DNA of 64,000 bases from Balanoglossus misakiensis (Eukaryota; Hemichordata): assembly GCA_040954595.2 (NCBI GenBank), contig CM082585.2:7812001-7876000 (forward strand). Reading direction: 5' to 3'. The notes below the pieces were generated by a model, which was not told where the DNA came from, searched no databases, and saw only the letters and a list, made by a program, of their open reading frames with translations. Positions 33,894 to 47,600 of this stretch are shown piece after piece. The translations under genes were made by a program, and so were the position numbers. Within the stretch, counting starts at the first letter, position 1; each line of letters opens with the position of its first letter.

Positions 33894-34703
33894 GGAATAA
33901 AGGTCCCTGGTGAATAACCGGAGGTAACGGCACCGAACAACCGATTTCCGTAGGTGCTGACATGGCAATAAGGGCGCATGCGCGTGACTATCAGCAATGC
34001 TGACGTGACATGTCTGTGAAAGGAGAACTTCGAACTCACATGTCCATCACAGCCACTACATTTGACAAGTAGTTGCACACACATGTCATTTACCTTCCGT
34101 CATAAATATTGAACGCTGACGTTAACACAGTGAATGCGGTACAGACATTTGCCAGTACGTTTACTTCAGTATGGGCCCAGCTCCCACTACAGGAATAAAA
34201 AAAATATTTCTGCAACTTTATTAAAAAGACGCACAAAAATATACATGTTCTGATTTTTAAAAGCTCTGGGTTGGAAGCGCTTACTGCTCACGATCAATGA
34301 ACGTATAATGAAATTGTGAAACCTGCAGTGCCATCGATAGGAGTCTTCAACGAGAAGTGACCGTCAAGATTCTAGACATCTTCACCTGCCAAAGTCTCTC
34401 TGCTATCCGAATATTAAGGAGACTGTAGATATACTCAAGCTAATGACACATGCGAGTGGACGATGGGTTACAGATGAAGATTGCAGTAATCTTCACCTAA
34501 GTACCCAAAGTTCAGCCGAAAGAACTCTCATGTCAGGAAGACATATTGCTATGACCTTGTAGATAACTTTGATGCACAACTTTATCAAAATCATAGCCGG
34601 GCGGAAACGCGACGTCCTTTGCCCGTGACAAAACCGCTACGCTCAGTCCGTTCCAGTACAGTGGCGACAAAAAGGTTTGTCCTTCAGGGGCAAGCAATAT
34701 ATC

Positions 34704-34970
34704 TCAATAGAAAGCCATATTGACAAGGAAAACCCACTGCCTTGATTCGTTATCAGGGTACTCTTGAATAATCATTTTCAAGGCTTTACTGAACACTGAC
34801 GTTACATGAATGCCATCTGCAGGGATAGCCTTGCCGTCACGATAGGTTCTTTTCTTGGGCGCATGCCTTCCTTTGAAGCGTGCCCTCAGTGTCGGCATTG
34901 TAAACAACACTTTTGCAAGTTTTTTTACATTTCGTCGAGCTTTCCACACGATATTCAATAACTCTCGCAT
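34704..34970 (-). CDS. Uncertain minus-strand ORF, 88 codons
   Basis: An open frame ends ...SRQWVFLVNMAFY-stop and includes RYRDGKAIPADG-like hydrophilic sequence (actual start of that part: RTYRDGKAIPADG). It is basic in its first half. No convincing acceptor precedes it and no family is recognised. It is listed only because it lies among other minus-strand candidates. Confidence 0.15.
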   Translation of the reverse strand: MRELLNIVWKARRNVKKLAKVLFTMPTLRARFKGRHAPKKRTYRDGKAIPADGIHVTSVFSKALKMIIQEYPDNESRQWVFLVNMAFY

Positions 34971-35113
34971 TCACAACAAATATAGATTCACTATCTCGTG
35001 ACTTATAAACATAACAATGTTTCCGAAACCCAGCTCAAGTTTCCCTTCCCAAACGATTGTCACCCGGATTGCGAGTATTATCATCGGAAACGAAGGGATG
35101 GATTGTCACGTAC

Positions 35114-35266
35114 CTGTAACTGAAAATATGCCTGTCGCCGCCATCGACCAATGTTACTAATCCTTTGTATTTGAGATCCCGCTCTGCAAGTTAAAGTTAC
35201 CGACTGTTCCATTCGTGTTACACATTTCAGTGGCGGCATACTGAACCCTGCCTCGCTCACATCCAC
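35114..35266 (-). CDS. Candidate internal exon, minus strand (unproven)
   Basis: On the minus strand a pyrimidine-rich acceptor (GTTTTTTCACTTTATACAG) precedes 153 nt that are open in one frame and end at a strong donor CAG/GTACGTG. That frame contains QSVTLTCRAGSQIQRI, vaguely like an immunoglobulin B-strand. A second frame, in phase with the candidate exon at 36540-36663, reads QYAATEMCNTNGTVGNF and then stops. I cannot decide between them and do not recognise the protein. Splice signals are the main support. Confidence 0.3.
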
Positions 35267-36539
35267 CTGTATAAAGTGAAAAAACAGGGGTTTTAACGAT
35301 GGATTAAGCTTTTGTGCTCATTACATGTAAATGTTCAGAGCTCACAGTTGTAACATCACTCTCAGCTCCTGAAAACACGAAAATTTTAATATTATAGGAC
35401 AAAAACACAGAAACAACGCATTTGAGGAAGACTCTTGTGAGTTTTTCTAAACACTTAACAAATATTTGCCTGCTGTTTGAACAAAATCAAATGCAATCAA
35501 TACTTGTTATTATGGTGTCATTAAAACTATGAAAGCCTTATTGAATACACACACAAGATTGACCGTTTCTGATGCTGGCCGTTATTCATGATACATCATG
35601 TTTACGACCATAACTGGCCCAGAAAGAGAGTAATGGTAGGAAACTGGGGCAGGGCAGGGCAGGGTAGGGCAGGTCGACATATGCCCTGTTTTTCTCTTTG
35701 TGACGCCCCAATTAAAACGGACTAAACCACCTGTTTCTGTCTTTGTGCAGCGCCCATCACCGAACAAAAGTCAAGGCTATTGCACCTTTAATGGGTGTGT
35801 ATGGTATGTAATGGGATGCCGTGTTCTTCATTCAATGAACTCACATACCGTGTCGACAAAAACCAGCATTCCATGTCACACACACGACTATACAGACCGA
35901 CCCACACCTACAGGTTTCATGTAAACAATTTTGATTCAAGTGTGACCACAGGGTGTTGACGCAGTGTTTATAGGTACATGTATATGTAAAAGGAATATTT
36001 GTAGTATGCCGAATGAAGAAATCAATAGTTTTTTATCGCGCGCGAGAGAAGTTTATCGCATTTGATATTAATAGCATTAACGAGTGTGTTTCTGCGATGG
36101 GCATGTGCAAAAAGCACCTATCAAAGATTACTAAAAAAAATTGAAAGTAAATTGTCGAGCTGGTAAACATAACTGTATACCAGGCTCACACTACCTCCCC
36201 AAGGGTATTCCCACTAGTGACTGAAACAAACAAATTTTACTAATCAAGTCCGACGTCCTTGAAATGTTGGTAAAATAATTTTATCGATTGACTGGACGAT
36301 TGAACAATTCATAGTGTTTGTAGACACAAGTTTTCAACAATGACAAATGACATTCCTTGAAATAATGCCCCATGACAGAACATCTGCTTACAGCTTTTGC
36401 GGTCAAACTTTATCACAATAACGCGTACACTGACAGCGTGCCTATTTGGAGGCTGCGGTGTAAGACACAAAGCTAGAATTCAGATACTGAAACTACCAAT
36501 AAAAGTTATACAACTTTTGAAACTTCAATAAAAACATAC

Positions 36540-36663
36540 AGTAGATTTCAACAGGACTTCCATTTGCACGCAAGGTGAAAATATTCCCTTCCAGTGGAAA
36601 TGAAAGCGTGTAATCAGATAACTTTGGCATGTCCGTCGCCCAGTCGATAAGGTGAAGATTTCG
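36540..36663 (-). CDS. Candidate exon, minus strand (unproven)
   Basis: An acceptor-like TCTAATCACAG precedes 41 codons plus one base that read like real protein (NLHLIDWATDMPKLSDYTL, then SFPLEGNIFTLRANGSPVE), and a GTATGT donor follows. Just upstream, at about 36764, a frame encodes a hydrophobic start MFGLLANIALAIPVFLSLC that could be a signal peptide, but joining the two would need an implausibly short 41-bp intron. Family unknown. Confidence 0.3.
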
Positions 36664-38059
36664 CTGTGATTAGAGTCAATTTTGGGAACTGAAACCCTGT
36701 TCACTGGGCAAAGAGATAAAAAAACTGGAATTGCAAGAGCTATGTTGGCTAACAATCCGAACACAGAAAAAATTCTCTATATCCATACTTATACGATAAG
36801 ATTCTTTGATATTTGGGCTTACATTTTTAACGAATTAGGTAACTGGTTGCATGTATGTTGCCTAACTATAAGTGTTTGAACGATTTCTCAAAGCAAACAT
36901 TGATCATTTCACCTACTGTCACTTTGCCATAGCAAAATGACCCTGATTGGTTGGAACGGAACAACAAGTAGACCGCCTCCTACTATTTCTTTTTTGTGTT
37001 GACGCAAGACGTTCTTGCACAGACGGTAGTTGCATCGCACAGGCGGCTCTTATTGTTTGCTTTCTCCCCATTATTTCCGCATCGACGATATTGACCCTTC
37101 CCTGCGTCGACTGATATACGATCACTTCCAGTGAATTTCTACGGCTAGTTAGATGCTGTTCTCACCAGTATAGGCATTAGAGGAGCCGAAGATTCGCTAT
37201 CGACTCACAGGTAAGCTTGTTTCTAATTCAGTTGTCCACAATCCATGAGATCAAAGCAGACTGAAAAGTTTGATATGCAATTTGGCGGCCTGCGTCGCCT
37301 TTGGCGAGTTCAATGCTGAGCATGATAAATGTTTTCCCAAACTACTGTAAATCAAATGTTTTTCAAAATATTGAAGTGAAATTTGGAAATATAATACGCC
37401 ATTGAATCAAAAGCACGTAATCTGCATTAGTAATTCAGTGTCCTACCAACCAAGTATGTTAGAGATATAATTCTAATTGTAAAAGAATATTGCTTTCAGT
37501 CAATTTATTAAATAAGACCCGCACGCTAGCTGACGCGACTATTAACGCATGTAAAACATTAACTTGTCTGTCTTCGGTGTTTTATACTTCAAGTGTGTTT
37601 GCTCCGGTCAATAACTTTAAGGGAGTGTGTGTTATATTCGTACACTTTCTGTTTAACAGTTTATTTACTGGCACCCATTAAATGGCCTTTGGCAATCTGC
37701 CATATCCTGAAACAGCAGAACATGATACAACCATTGTGTCCCCAAATCGTTTCCTTATACTGCGCGTATACAATTGTGGGCAATAGCTCCAATGTAACCA
37801 TGCAGCATTACAAATTTATAAGCAAGGCCGGCTAGTCTAAAATACATCATATGATTAAAACAATTCAGTTCTCACCTGAATAAGTTAAGTGATTGCATTT
37901 TGCGTAGCAAGTGAATTTTATCACTGCTAAGGTAATTCAAGAAAGTCTGCTAATTGCTTCAAGTTGATATAGTGTACCCGGGAAATAAGTTGATATAAAA
38001 ATTAAGTCAGCCGTTTGTTCGTTTGTGTGTGCATGCCATGCCGTATATCTATAACTGCA

Positions 38060-38363
<304 letters not shown>

Positions 38364-39908
38364 AAATAAGTCCCCCACAACGAGAGTGATTTATTTCAGG
38401 TCAGTTCAACAGCCCTGTCTGACTATTCAATAGTACTTCAAAGCAAGTCAATATTAGTGTGGCTTGTTGAAGCTTTAAAACTCATTTATATCAGAGCAGA
38501 ATGTAGAACGTTGGCATTTTAATGTCATGTCTACGAGCAGTACAAATAACTACGACAACGTACAACCATTTCACGTCCTACTTTTGTAGTGTTTCACCGC
38601 ACTGTACACCATGAAAATACCCCCCACAATGCATTACTAAAGTCCTGTTATAGCAACGGTCCCCAGATCACAATCCAGGTTTCAGTTTATGACTATGAGG
38701 TGACTACGGGCCATTAGAAAACAAGTCATATCATTTGTTATCGTAAGTTTCCATGATAACCAAAACTAAGGCAACTCCCACATTCCATTGAAATGAGCTC
38801 AAGTGTTCTTAAAGGGCCCATAATAAAAGGATTTTTTTTGGGGGGGGGGTTGCCAGAATTGTGCCGTACTTTGCCGACTTGTGCTACATTCACTATAGCC
38901 TTTGTGAAATTTTGACCCCTGCAGGGTCGTGGAATTTATGCCATCCGAGGTGGAAGTCGTGACTGCACCAACAATAGTGGTCAGTTTGGGTCAACCAGAC
39001 AACAATAGTGACACAATGCAGTTTAATTTCTCTTAAATAATATGAGACCAACCGACTCCAAACCTTCTCCTTTATCATAATTAAGTTCTGAAGTGGCATG
39101 TAGGAAAACGCAAGCTTATGTAGTTTACATTACGCGTAAATTGTAGACTGTGTTATGCATGGCCTCCTCCTGTTTTTTTCATGAAGTACTAAAATATCTG
39201 CCACTTTAAGCAAATTTTTGATCGATAACTGTGGCTTAATTGGCAGATTAGCCTAGCCAGGAAGTATTCAAAGTACCTGAGGAAGCGTGACACATGACTC
39301 TTCAAGTGCCTCCTATGACGTGTACTGACCTCGCTGAGTGTTTTGTGTGACACGAATGTCGTTGCAGGAAACAAAGCGAAGAAAATGTTCCAGAAGGTGC
39401 ATGCCCTGTCTGACACAATGCACTCCAAAATACAAATGATTTAACAACAGAAACCGCAGTATGGACTACAGCGGGCGACATAGCACAACTGCCCTATTTT
39501 TAATATGTCACACGTGCGTACAAAATAATCTAATGCAAATTGAAGTTCCATTTCAGAGCCATGCACGTACTGTACACCTCTAAAGTAGTATATCGAGAAA
39601 ACACAAAAACAAGACACTGTCATCCAACTTTCTTTGATTCAAATAACAATCTCTGCACTTGTTAACACACACACACCTGACATTGCAGTGACCATTTAAG
39701 CAATACTGAAGACAAAAAATGGATAGAATATTAATTTCCCAGTCATTCTTGATTTTAGTTTACTTCATTCGGCATAGAAATAAACAAATCTATGCATGTA
39801 CAAAATATATAATTTCCCATAGCATAAAGTAACAAAACATCTATGACTGGAAAACAGGAAAGGCTTTTCTGGAAATATGTATTTTACAGGCACACACTCA
39901 CTACATCA

Positions 39909-41640
39909 ATGGAACTCAGATTACTCTTGGCTCTGGGAAGTCTTGTACTCCTACTGACAGGTAAGCTATCAATGAACATCGGAATTTCATTTCTTGGAAC
40001 ATTATCCAGTACATGATCAGGCACACACTGTACCAATTAAAAGTTACTGATTACCTAGTTAGTTACCAAACAAGCACATTATTTGGGTTAATTTGTCCTA
40101 CAAAAGTATTTATTTTTCCCAAAATGATTGTTAATTGAATTTCGAGGAAATTTATTAGCTACACCAGCAGGAAAATTAAAACACTATATCCAAATCAACA
40201 GTTACTTTTTCGCATACATCTATGTATTGGTCAGAAGCTGATAACACCAATGTCTAAATATATTAATATAAATATCCTACAGCTACTCCAACCAGTACTA
40301 CAACCACCCAGTCAACAACAGGTAGTTATATGTTTTTTTTTCTATTTTTGCCGTTTTATTGTTATATGTAATCAGTAACAACGAATAAGCTGGGAAAATA
40401 TATTAATATATGAATTTATTAATCCTACAGCCGCCACGACAGGTATTACAACCCCGCCACCACCGACCTCAGCAAAATCAACAGCAGGTAGTTATACTTT
40501 TTATGTTAATTTTGCCATTTTATTGTTATTTGTATTCAGGAACAACGAATAAGCTGGGAAAATATTTTAATATATGAATTTATTAATTCTACAGCCCCTA
40601 CGACACTTAAAACAACCCTGCCGCTGACAACCTCCAGAAAAACAACAACAGGTAATTATACTTTTATTTTATTTTTTGCTATTTTATTGTTATTTGTAAT
40701 CAGGAACAACGAATAAGCTGGGAAAATATATTAATATATGAATTTATTAATCCTACAGCCACCACGACAGGTATTACAACCCCGCCACTGACGACCTCTG
40801 GAAAAACAACAGCAGGTAGTCATACTTTTTATTTTATTTTTTGCTGTTTTATTGTTATTTGTAATCAGAAACTACTAATAACCTGGGAAAAATATATTAA
40901 TATATGAAGTTATTAATTCTACAGCCACCACGTTAGTTACTACAACCCAGCCACGGACAACCTCCGCACAAACAACAGCAGGTAATTATACTTTTTATTT
41001 TATTTTTTGCTGTTTTATTGTTATTTGTAATCAGAAACTACTAATAACCTGGGAAAAATATATCAATATATGATTTTATTAATCCTACAGCCACCACGAC
41101 AGGTAAAACAACCCTGCCACCAACGACCTCTGGACAAATAACAACAGGTAGTTATAGGTTTTTTCTATTTTTGCCATTTTATTTTTTATCTGTAATCAGG
41201 AACAGCGAATAACCTGGGAAAATATTTTAATATATGAAGCTATTAATCCTACAGCCACCACGTTAGTTACTACAACCCAGCCACGGACAACCTCCGCACA
41301 AACAACAGCAGGTAATTATACTTTTTATTTTATTTTTTGCTGTTTTATTGTTATTTGTAATCAGAAACTACTAATAAGCTGGGAAAATATATTAATATAT
41401 GAATTTATTAATTCTACAGCCACCACGACAGATATTACAACCCAGCCACCAACGACCTCTGGACAAATAACAACAGGTAGTTATAGGTTTTTCTATTCCA
41501 TATTAGTGTTATTTATAATCAGGATCAGCGAATAACCTGGGAAAATATATTAATATATGAATTTATTAATTCTACAGCTGCAGCCACCACGACAGATATT
41601 ACAACCCAGCCACCAACGACCTCTGGACAAACAACAACAG
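39909..41640 (+). CDS. Signal peptide and Thr-rich mucin-like exon array
   Basis: Exon 1 (39909-39960) encodes MELRLLLALGSLVLLLT, a clear signal peptide, and ends in phase 1. Exon 2 (40283-40321, 13 codons) and eight 57-nt exons follow at 40431, 40595, 40759, 40925, 41091, 41255, 41420 and 41584. Each gives 19 residues of the type ATTGITTPPLTTSGKTTA. The Thr/Ser/Pro content predicts dense O-glycosylation and an extended stalk near the N-terminus. Introns between these exons are about 107 bp and almost identical, so each exon plus intron is a ~165-bp tandem repeat. The last array exon has two possible acceptors 6 nt apart (before 41578 or 41584). Confidence 0.85.
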
Positions 41641-44600
41641 GTAGTTTTACTGGTATTTTGCTGTTTTATTTCTATTTGCAATCAGGACCAAATAATGCGC
41701 TACTTGATGCAATCGAACAGGGGCAGTCACCTGTCTATAGACGTGTGCAATTAAAGTAAAGGTTTATTCATGCATGCTTGAATAAACACTTCCAACTTGA
41801 TTGGGTTATTTTTGTGACAATCATTATCAAAGGCTCAGTCAACATATTTCATCAAAGTTTGAGTGCTTTACATTACATTATCCAGATAGCAGGGTGTCAT
41901 TCCTTTAGCAGCTTTCAGTCTTTGATGACATGAATTTTGACATATGAGCATTGATAAGGAATCTCACACACAGCAATAAGATGGTTTGTCTGGGTTCCAG
42001 CCAGAGCTTTGGGTATTACCCAGGCTGAGAAATTGTTACAGCTGTTGCCATTTTAAACCTGTGAGTAAAGAACCTTACCGTGTTTGGACAGTATAAAATT
42101 CTTTTCCAATGCTACACTTCAAGTTTATGACGTCATCCAATTAAAGTATACACATACGGTACCAATAGAGCATGTGGATAGATAATCGACTGGAATCCAG
42201 CAAGACCAGATAAGTTGACCGTCCACTGCAAGAAAAAGTCACAAAATAGTAGGATAGGTGTTAATAGAATATGGAAACAAAATATTACATCATTTCATAC
42301 CATTGTGAATAGGGCAAACGAGTAATGGTCATCACCACTTTTTTTGTGTGTGAATCTATTCCATTCCAGCTTGGACCTGCCATGCGTTATCCGATCCCAT
42401 ATCTGGGAGTCTAGACTGTACAAATGGGTTCTACTACAACAGTACATGCACATTCAGCTGTGATACAGGCTATGATGGAAATGGTACAGTATCAAGTGTG
42501 TGCGAATCGACTCAAAATTGGGATCCACCAATTGATTACACATGTACAGGTGAGTGATAAAATGTTCGACTGATGGAACTTTCTTATTAAATGTACAGAT
42601 AATTCAATACCATGAGTTTTTCATTAGTTCACAGCAATTAAATGATATTCATTCAAAAAACAATTAGCTGTAAATATCACAAGATATAAAAATACAAAGC
42701 ACAAACTGACATAATATATCATGCAAGATATTTGCCACTATTGTTTAATAAAGAGAAATTGCACCTAATTTTACGTATCTAATAATTGCATTTTCAATTT
42801 TGAATCTATTCCTCTCCAGCTTGGACATGTCCTGCATTATCAGATCCCACATCTGGTAGTCTAATCTGTTCAAATGAGTTTTACTACACTAGTATCTGCA
42901 CATTCAGCTGTGATTCAGGCTATGATGGAGGTGGTACAGAATCAAGGATTTGTGAATCAACTCGCAATTGGGATGCATCAGATAATTTCATGTGTACAGG
43001 TGGGTGATTGCAATGTCTACTGATGGAACTTCCTTCTTTGAAATGTCCAGATAATTCAATACATTGCAACTGATTAGTTGATGGTAATTAAATAAATAGC
43101 AGTATACATTACAAGACACAAAATATAGCATATTAAAAATATAACTGACATAATACCGTAAATCAAGAAAATTACGTGACAGGAAATTTTCGCGATATAC
43201 ATGTTACGCGCCGATTAATTTTCGCATTCTCATCATTGCGGTATTTTCCATTCCAGCTTGGGCATGTCCTGATTTACATTACCCAACATCTGGAAGTTTA
43301 AACTGTACAAATGGGTTCCATTACAATAGTAACTGTACATTCAGCTGTGATTCAGGCTATGATGGAAGTGGTACAGTATCAAGAATATGTGAATTAAATC
43401 GTAATTGGGATGCCTTGGATAACTTCACATGTACAGGTGTGTGATAAACCTTTCCCTGCCTTCTACAGAAGAGAATTAGCGAGCAAAACTACTGTAGAGT
43501 AAAATAAACATAAAACATCAATTCATCTGCAGGATATCTTCATGCATGGCAACCAACGTTCTTGCGAACAATTACTGTTTTACAGACATCGAGCCACCGT
43601 TGTTTCAAAACTGTCCGGATAACATTACAACGACAACAACTGATGAGGAACAAGGTCTGGCAAACGTTTCCTGGACGGAGCCTACTGTATCTGACAATTC
43701 TGGAGAAACGCCTTCTCTTATGAGAACACACCAACCTAATGATGGCTTTTTCATTGGAAGTACATTGGTCACTTATACTGCATGGGATGCCGATGGAAAC
43801 CAAGCTGAATGCACATTTGTTGTCCATGTACAAGGTAAAGTTATTCTTACTATGATCCTGTCTTCTTTTTAGAGCCCATTTGTAAACCTTCAGAAGCACA
43901 TGCGTTTATCAACATTGTATTTTAACATGAGCTAAGGTTCTAATGCTAATCTGTTTCAGATCTACCTCCACCAACACTGCAATATGTTTGGGCTTCCTCA
44001 TATCAACGTGGAACTGTCAGACTGCAAGTGCGGTTGAACTATGATTACCATTACTACTACGGCTACTATTACGAGTATGAAGTGTCTTACTGGATTGTTC
44101 CGGATGCAGATAACAGCATTACGATAAGGGATAACGGAACAGATAGATATGCTGACACTACCTTATACAACTTGAACCCAAACGAAACATATGAGATGTC
44201 AATTGTGATATTTCATTATGGTCGTATCAGTGAGCCCTTCTTGATGAATTTTACTGGTAGGTTTCAACAAGTCTCACTGGCTTTCAATACTAACAACTAA
44301 ATATCATGCTTTCACATGACATATATCCCGTAGTTTTAGGCTTAGATTCTATTGGCAAAGAAACACAGGACTAAATTCTTGTTAATTTAAGTACACAGAA
44401 TGTAAAATAACACTGAATTACGATTGAAACATTCACACAAACTATTGTTTTCTGCAAATTAACTATTTGGTAATGATGAAAAAAGGAAAGGTTAGTTGGA
44501 AGTGAGATTTAACAGCACTATCACTGAATAAGTAGAAGTTGCAATTCTGAGGAACATTTATCCTGGTTTAGGTGATTGCAAATGTTGAATAGGTTTAGGT

Positions 44601-47600
44601 AAAAGTTTCTGATATGCTGCCTTTGAATTAATGCAAATTGTGTGCATATTAGCAGGTTTCAAATGACTTCTTAATTCCATGTCACCTACACATACTAGGC
44701 AATGCAATTATAAAATGGATTCTTTCAAAATGTGATGATAATAGCAAAACTTTTATTCTTGGTACAGATCTTTGCGCAGATGACCCATGCCAGCTGAATG
44801 GTATCTGTGAAAGCTTTACTATAAGATGGTATTATGGACACTTTTCCGAATATTACAACTGTAACTGTCGACCTGGTTTTGTGGGCCATAACTGCACAGG
44901 TGAGAAATCACTGACAAAGGCGTTACCAATAAATCTAAAATTCTGTAATAAATGGATTGCTGTCACATTTAGAATATGGGGAATCTAAGGCTAAAAAGTA
45001 CTGTTGTTTGGTTTTGTACAGGATTCAGTGGCTAGACGGTGTAGTTGGAAGTGCGGGGTCAACTCCCAGTCCATTCAGTAAATTGCAAATTGAAGCTATT
45101 CACAACATTCAATTTTTTTAACAACACAAGTTTTATAAAGTAACAATCCATTTATGTATGGTTGTTTTACTTATCTGATTTTATCAGCATATCGACATTT
45201 CAGGTCAACATCTCTTCATCTGATAATGCGTTTACAACCAGAATTCAGAGATAATGGGCAATTTGCTCTGGTGACGTGGGCATTTTTTCTTCTTTTAGTT
45301 GAAATTTGTGCCATGAAAATGTGTTGATGAAAGAGATATTGATATTTTTCAGAACTTTTCATATATGCTGAGTTAATTGATACCACAACAACAACAGTGA
45401 CAGTAAGATGGAGGCTGACAAGTGAAAGTTATCAATGGGAAATCAAAGAAATTATAGCCATCGATTTGATTGACGAGGAAATGGTTGAATTTCGTTCTTT
45501 TGAGTACTACTTGCAGCGTGAAACCACATTGGGTCATCTGAGACCAGGAGCATCATACGTTATTAAAGTTACCGCATTTGGATGGAACAATTTCAACATC
45601 AGCGCCGATGACATTATTGCGAACATAGGCAAGTAACCAGCAAATATAGACAAAATTAACACAGCAATGTTGGTTTTGTAAATTTATGATGATATAGTTG
45701 ACTCTTTTGAGCCTGTTCTTGTAGTAAATAACGACGGGTGACAATCGTAGCTAATTGTTTTTGATCTCAAACCTTCTCCTATAAACAAAAGTTTGAAAGT
45801 GTGAAAATACAACAAAGATGTACGCTTTGCCTTTTTCGACTAACCCCCCTCTAAAACATGTTTGCTCTTACTCCAAAGTAAAAGTGATTAATCTTATCAG
45901 TGTTTTCTGTTAAAGTTATCATTTGTTTGGTAACTGTAGATTTTACTGATATGATTAATTGTTAAGTTTACTAGTATGAACTATGACCACAAAATATGAT
46001 GTTTCTTAATGCTCTTGCAATACTAATTATCAAGACATCAACACTTGTCTAGGAATGTTGCTGATCATAAATTACACATCAGGCAGATCGAGGTGCCTCT
46101 TGGGTCTCATGTTTGTTACTTTCGTCACAGCTCCGGAACCACCAATATGGGCAGGTATCACCAACTATAACTCAACAAGTGTTTCTCTCTACTGGAATCC
46201 CGGATATACAGAATATGATTCGTTTGACGTTGGGTATGTGTGTGAATCTACCGGACTGATGGCAAACACCACACTGAATGTGACATCTACAGATACCACT
46301 TTGGTCGACTTGCTACCGAACAACACGTGTTGGGTTGATATCACTACGTGGAGTAATGGTCTTAGAAGTGCCAATAAGTACACAGTGATTATAAGAACAG
46401 GTAAAAGACATTTTGGTGTTTATTTGATTTTCGTCGCTGTTTTTTCTCTGTGTATGCGTATCACACTGATATCATGGATGCTTGACAATTTTACCAACAG
46501 CTCCAGATTATTGTGCTGATTCACCATGTGGATTTAACAGTAGCAACTGCCAAAGTGATAACAATGGATACAATTGCTTCTGCCCCTCCATGCCCGACAT
46601 AGGTAAGGCTTGATCAACTTTACCAATGATCTCTGTTGATCCAAAATATATCAATTGTTTCTATTTCTTTTAAACATGCAAAGCAGTTAATTATAAAGTA
46701 GATTTTGCATTGAATAGTCATCTTTGGAACACAGCGTTTCCTGCCTGCGATTTGTTGAAGCCATGCAACGATCGTGTTATCGGTTAACAATGACCATGTT
46801 AACAATTAGGACAACCATTGCCTGGAAATCATCTGCACATGTGCACACATGACGAAATGTGTGTTGATAGCTGCAGCTGACCCCACAATGTGTGGCATCT
46901 ACTGTTATTCCATGGTCACTCAATATGTACCAGTACCAGTATATACCAAATATTCTACCACTTATATCCATTTATGGTTGGGTAGACATTTTCGCTCATG
47001 ACCATGTTCTGCAAGACCTTCGCCTACATTTGTTAGTGAAACTGTGATTCAATAAACCTCTGCATGGGCTGCTTTCAATGATGGCCAAGACCTGTTATAA
47101 CACAGGTTACCTTTTTACTTTAATACATCTGCCTGTCCTTTCCTTCTGAATTGTTATCTTGCAATCAATTCTTGCAAACGTCCTGTTCACTAATCTGATG
47201 ACTAATTTCTAACCTTTACTGTCTAGAGCCGACAACAATTACAACATCTACCGATCCGACAGAAGGTAAAAAATCAATCAAGTATTGAAAACACCTATTC
47301 ATTTATTTTGAGTTACATCCATTTAAAGGTTGTTAATATTCATCAAAAGAAGAGCTTCCAAAATTGTCTTTTTTGTTGCAAATTACTGACATTGAAAGTG
47401 TGTTGCCAAGTGCTCTTGAATTATAATAAGTTGTATGTCTTTATTAAATATAGTACTAATATCATGTTCAACTAATGTAATTACTCTTATGATATATATC
47501 TGCAGGTATACCAACAGTGACTTGGGTTTATGCGTCATCACATCAGCGTGGGACTGTTGAATTGTACTGGGATTTGGACTATCAGTGTGGTGACTACTGC

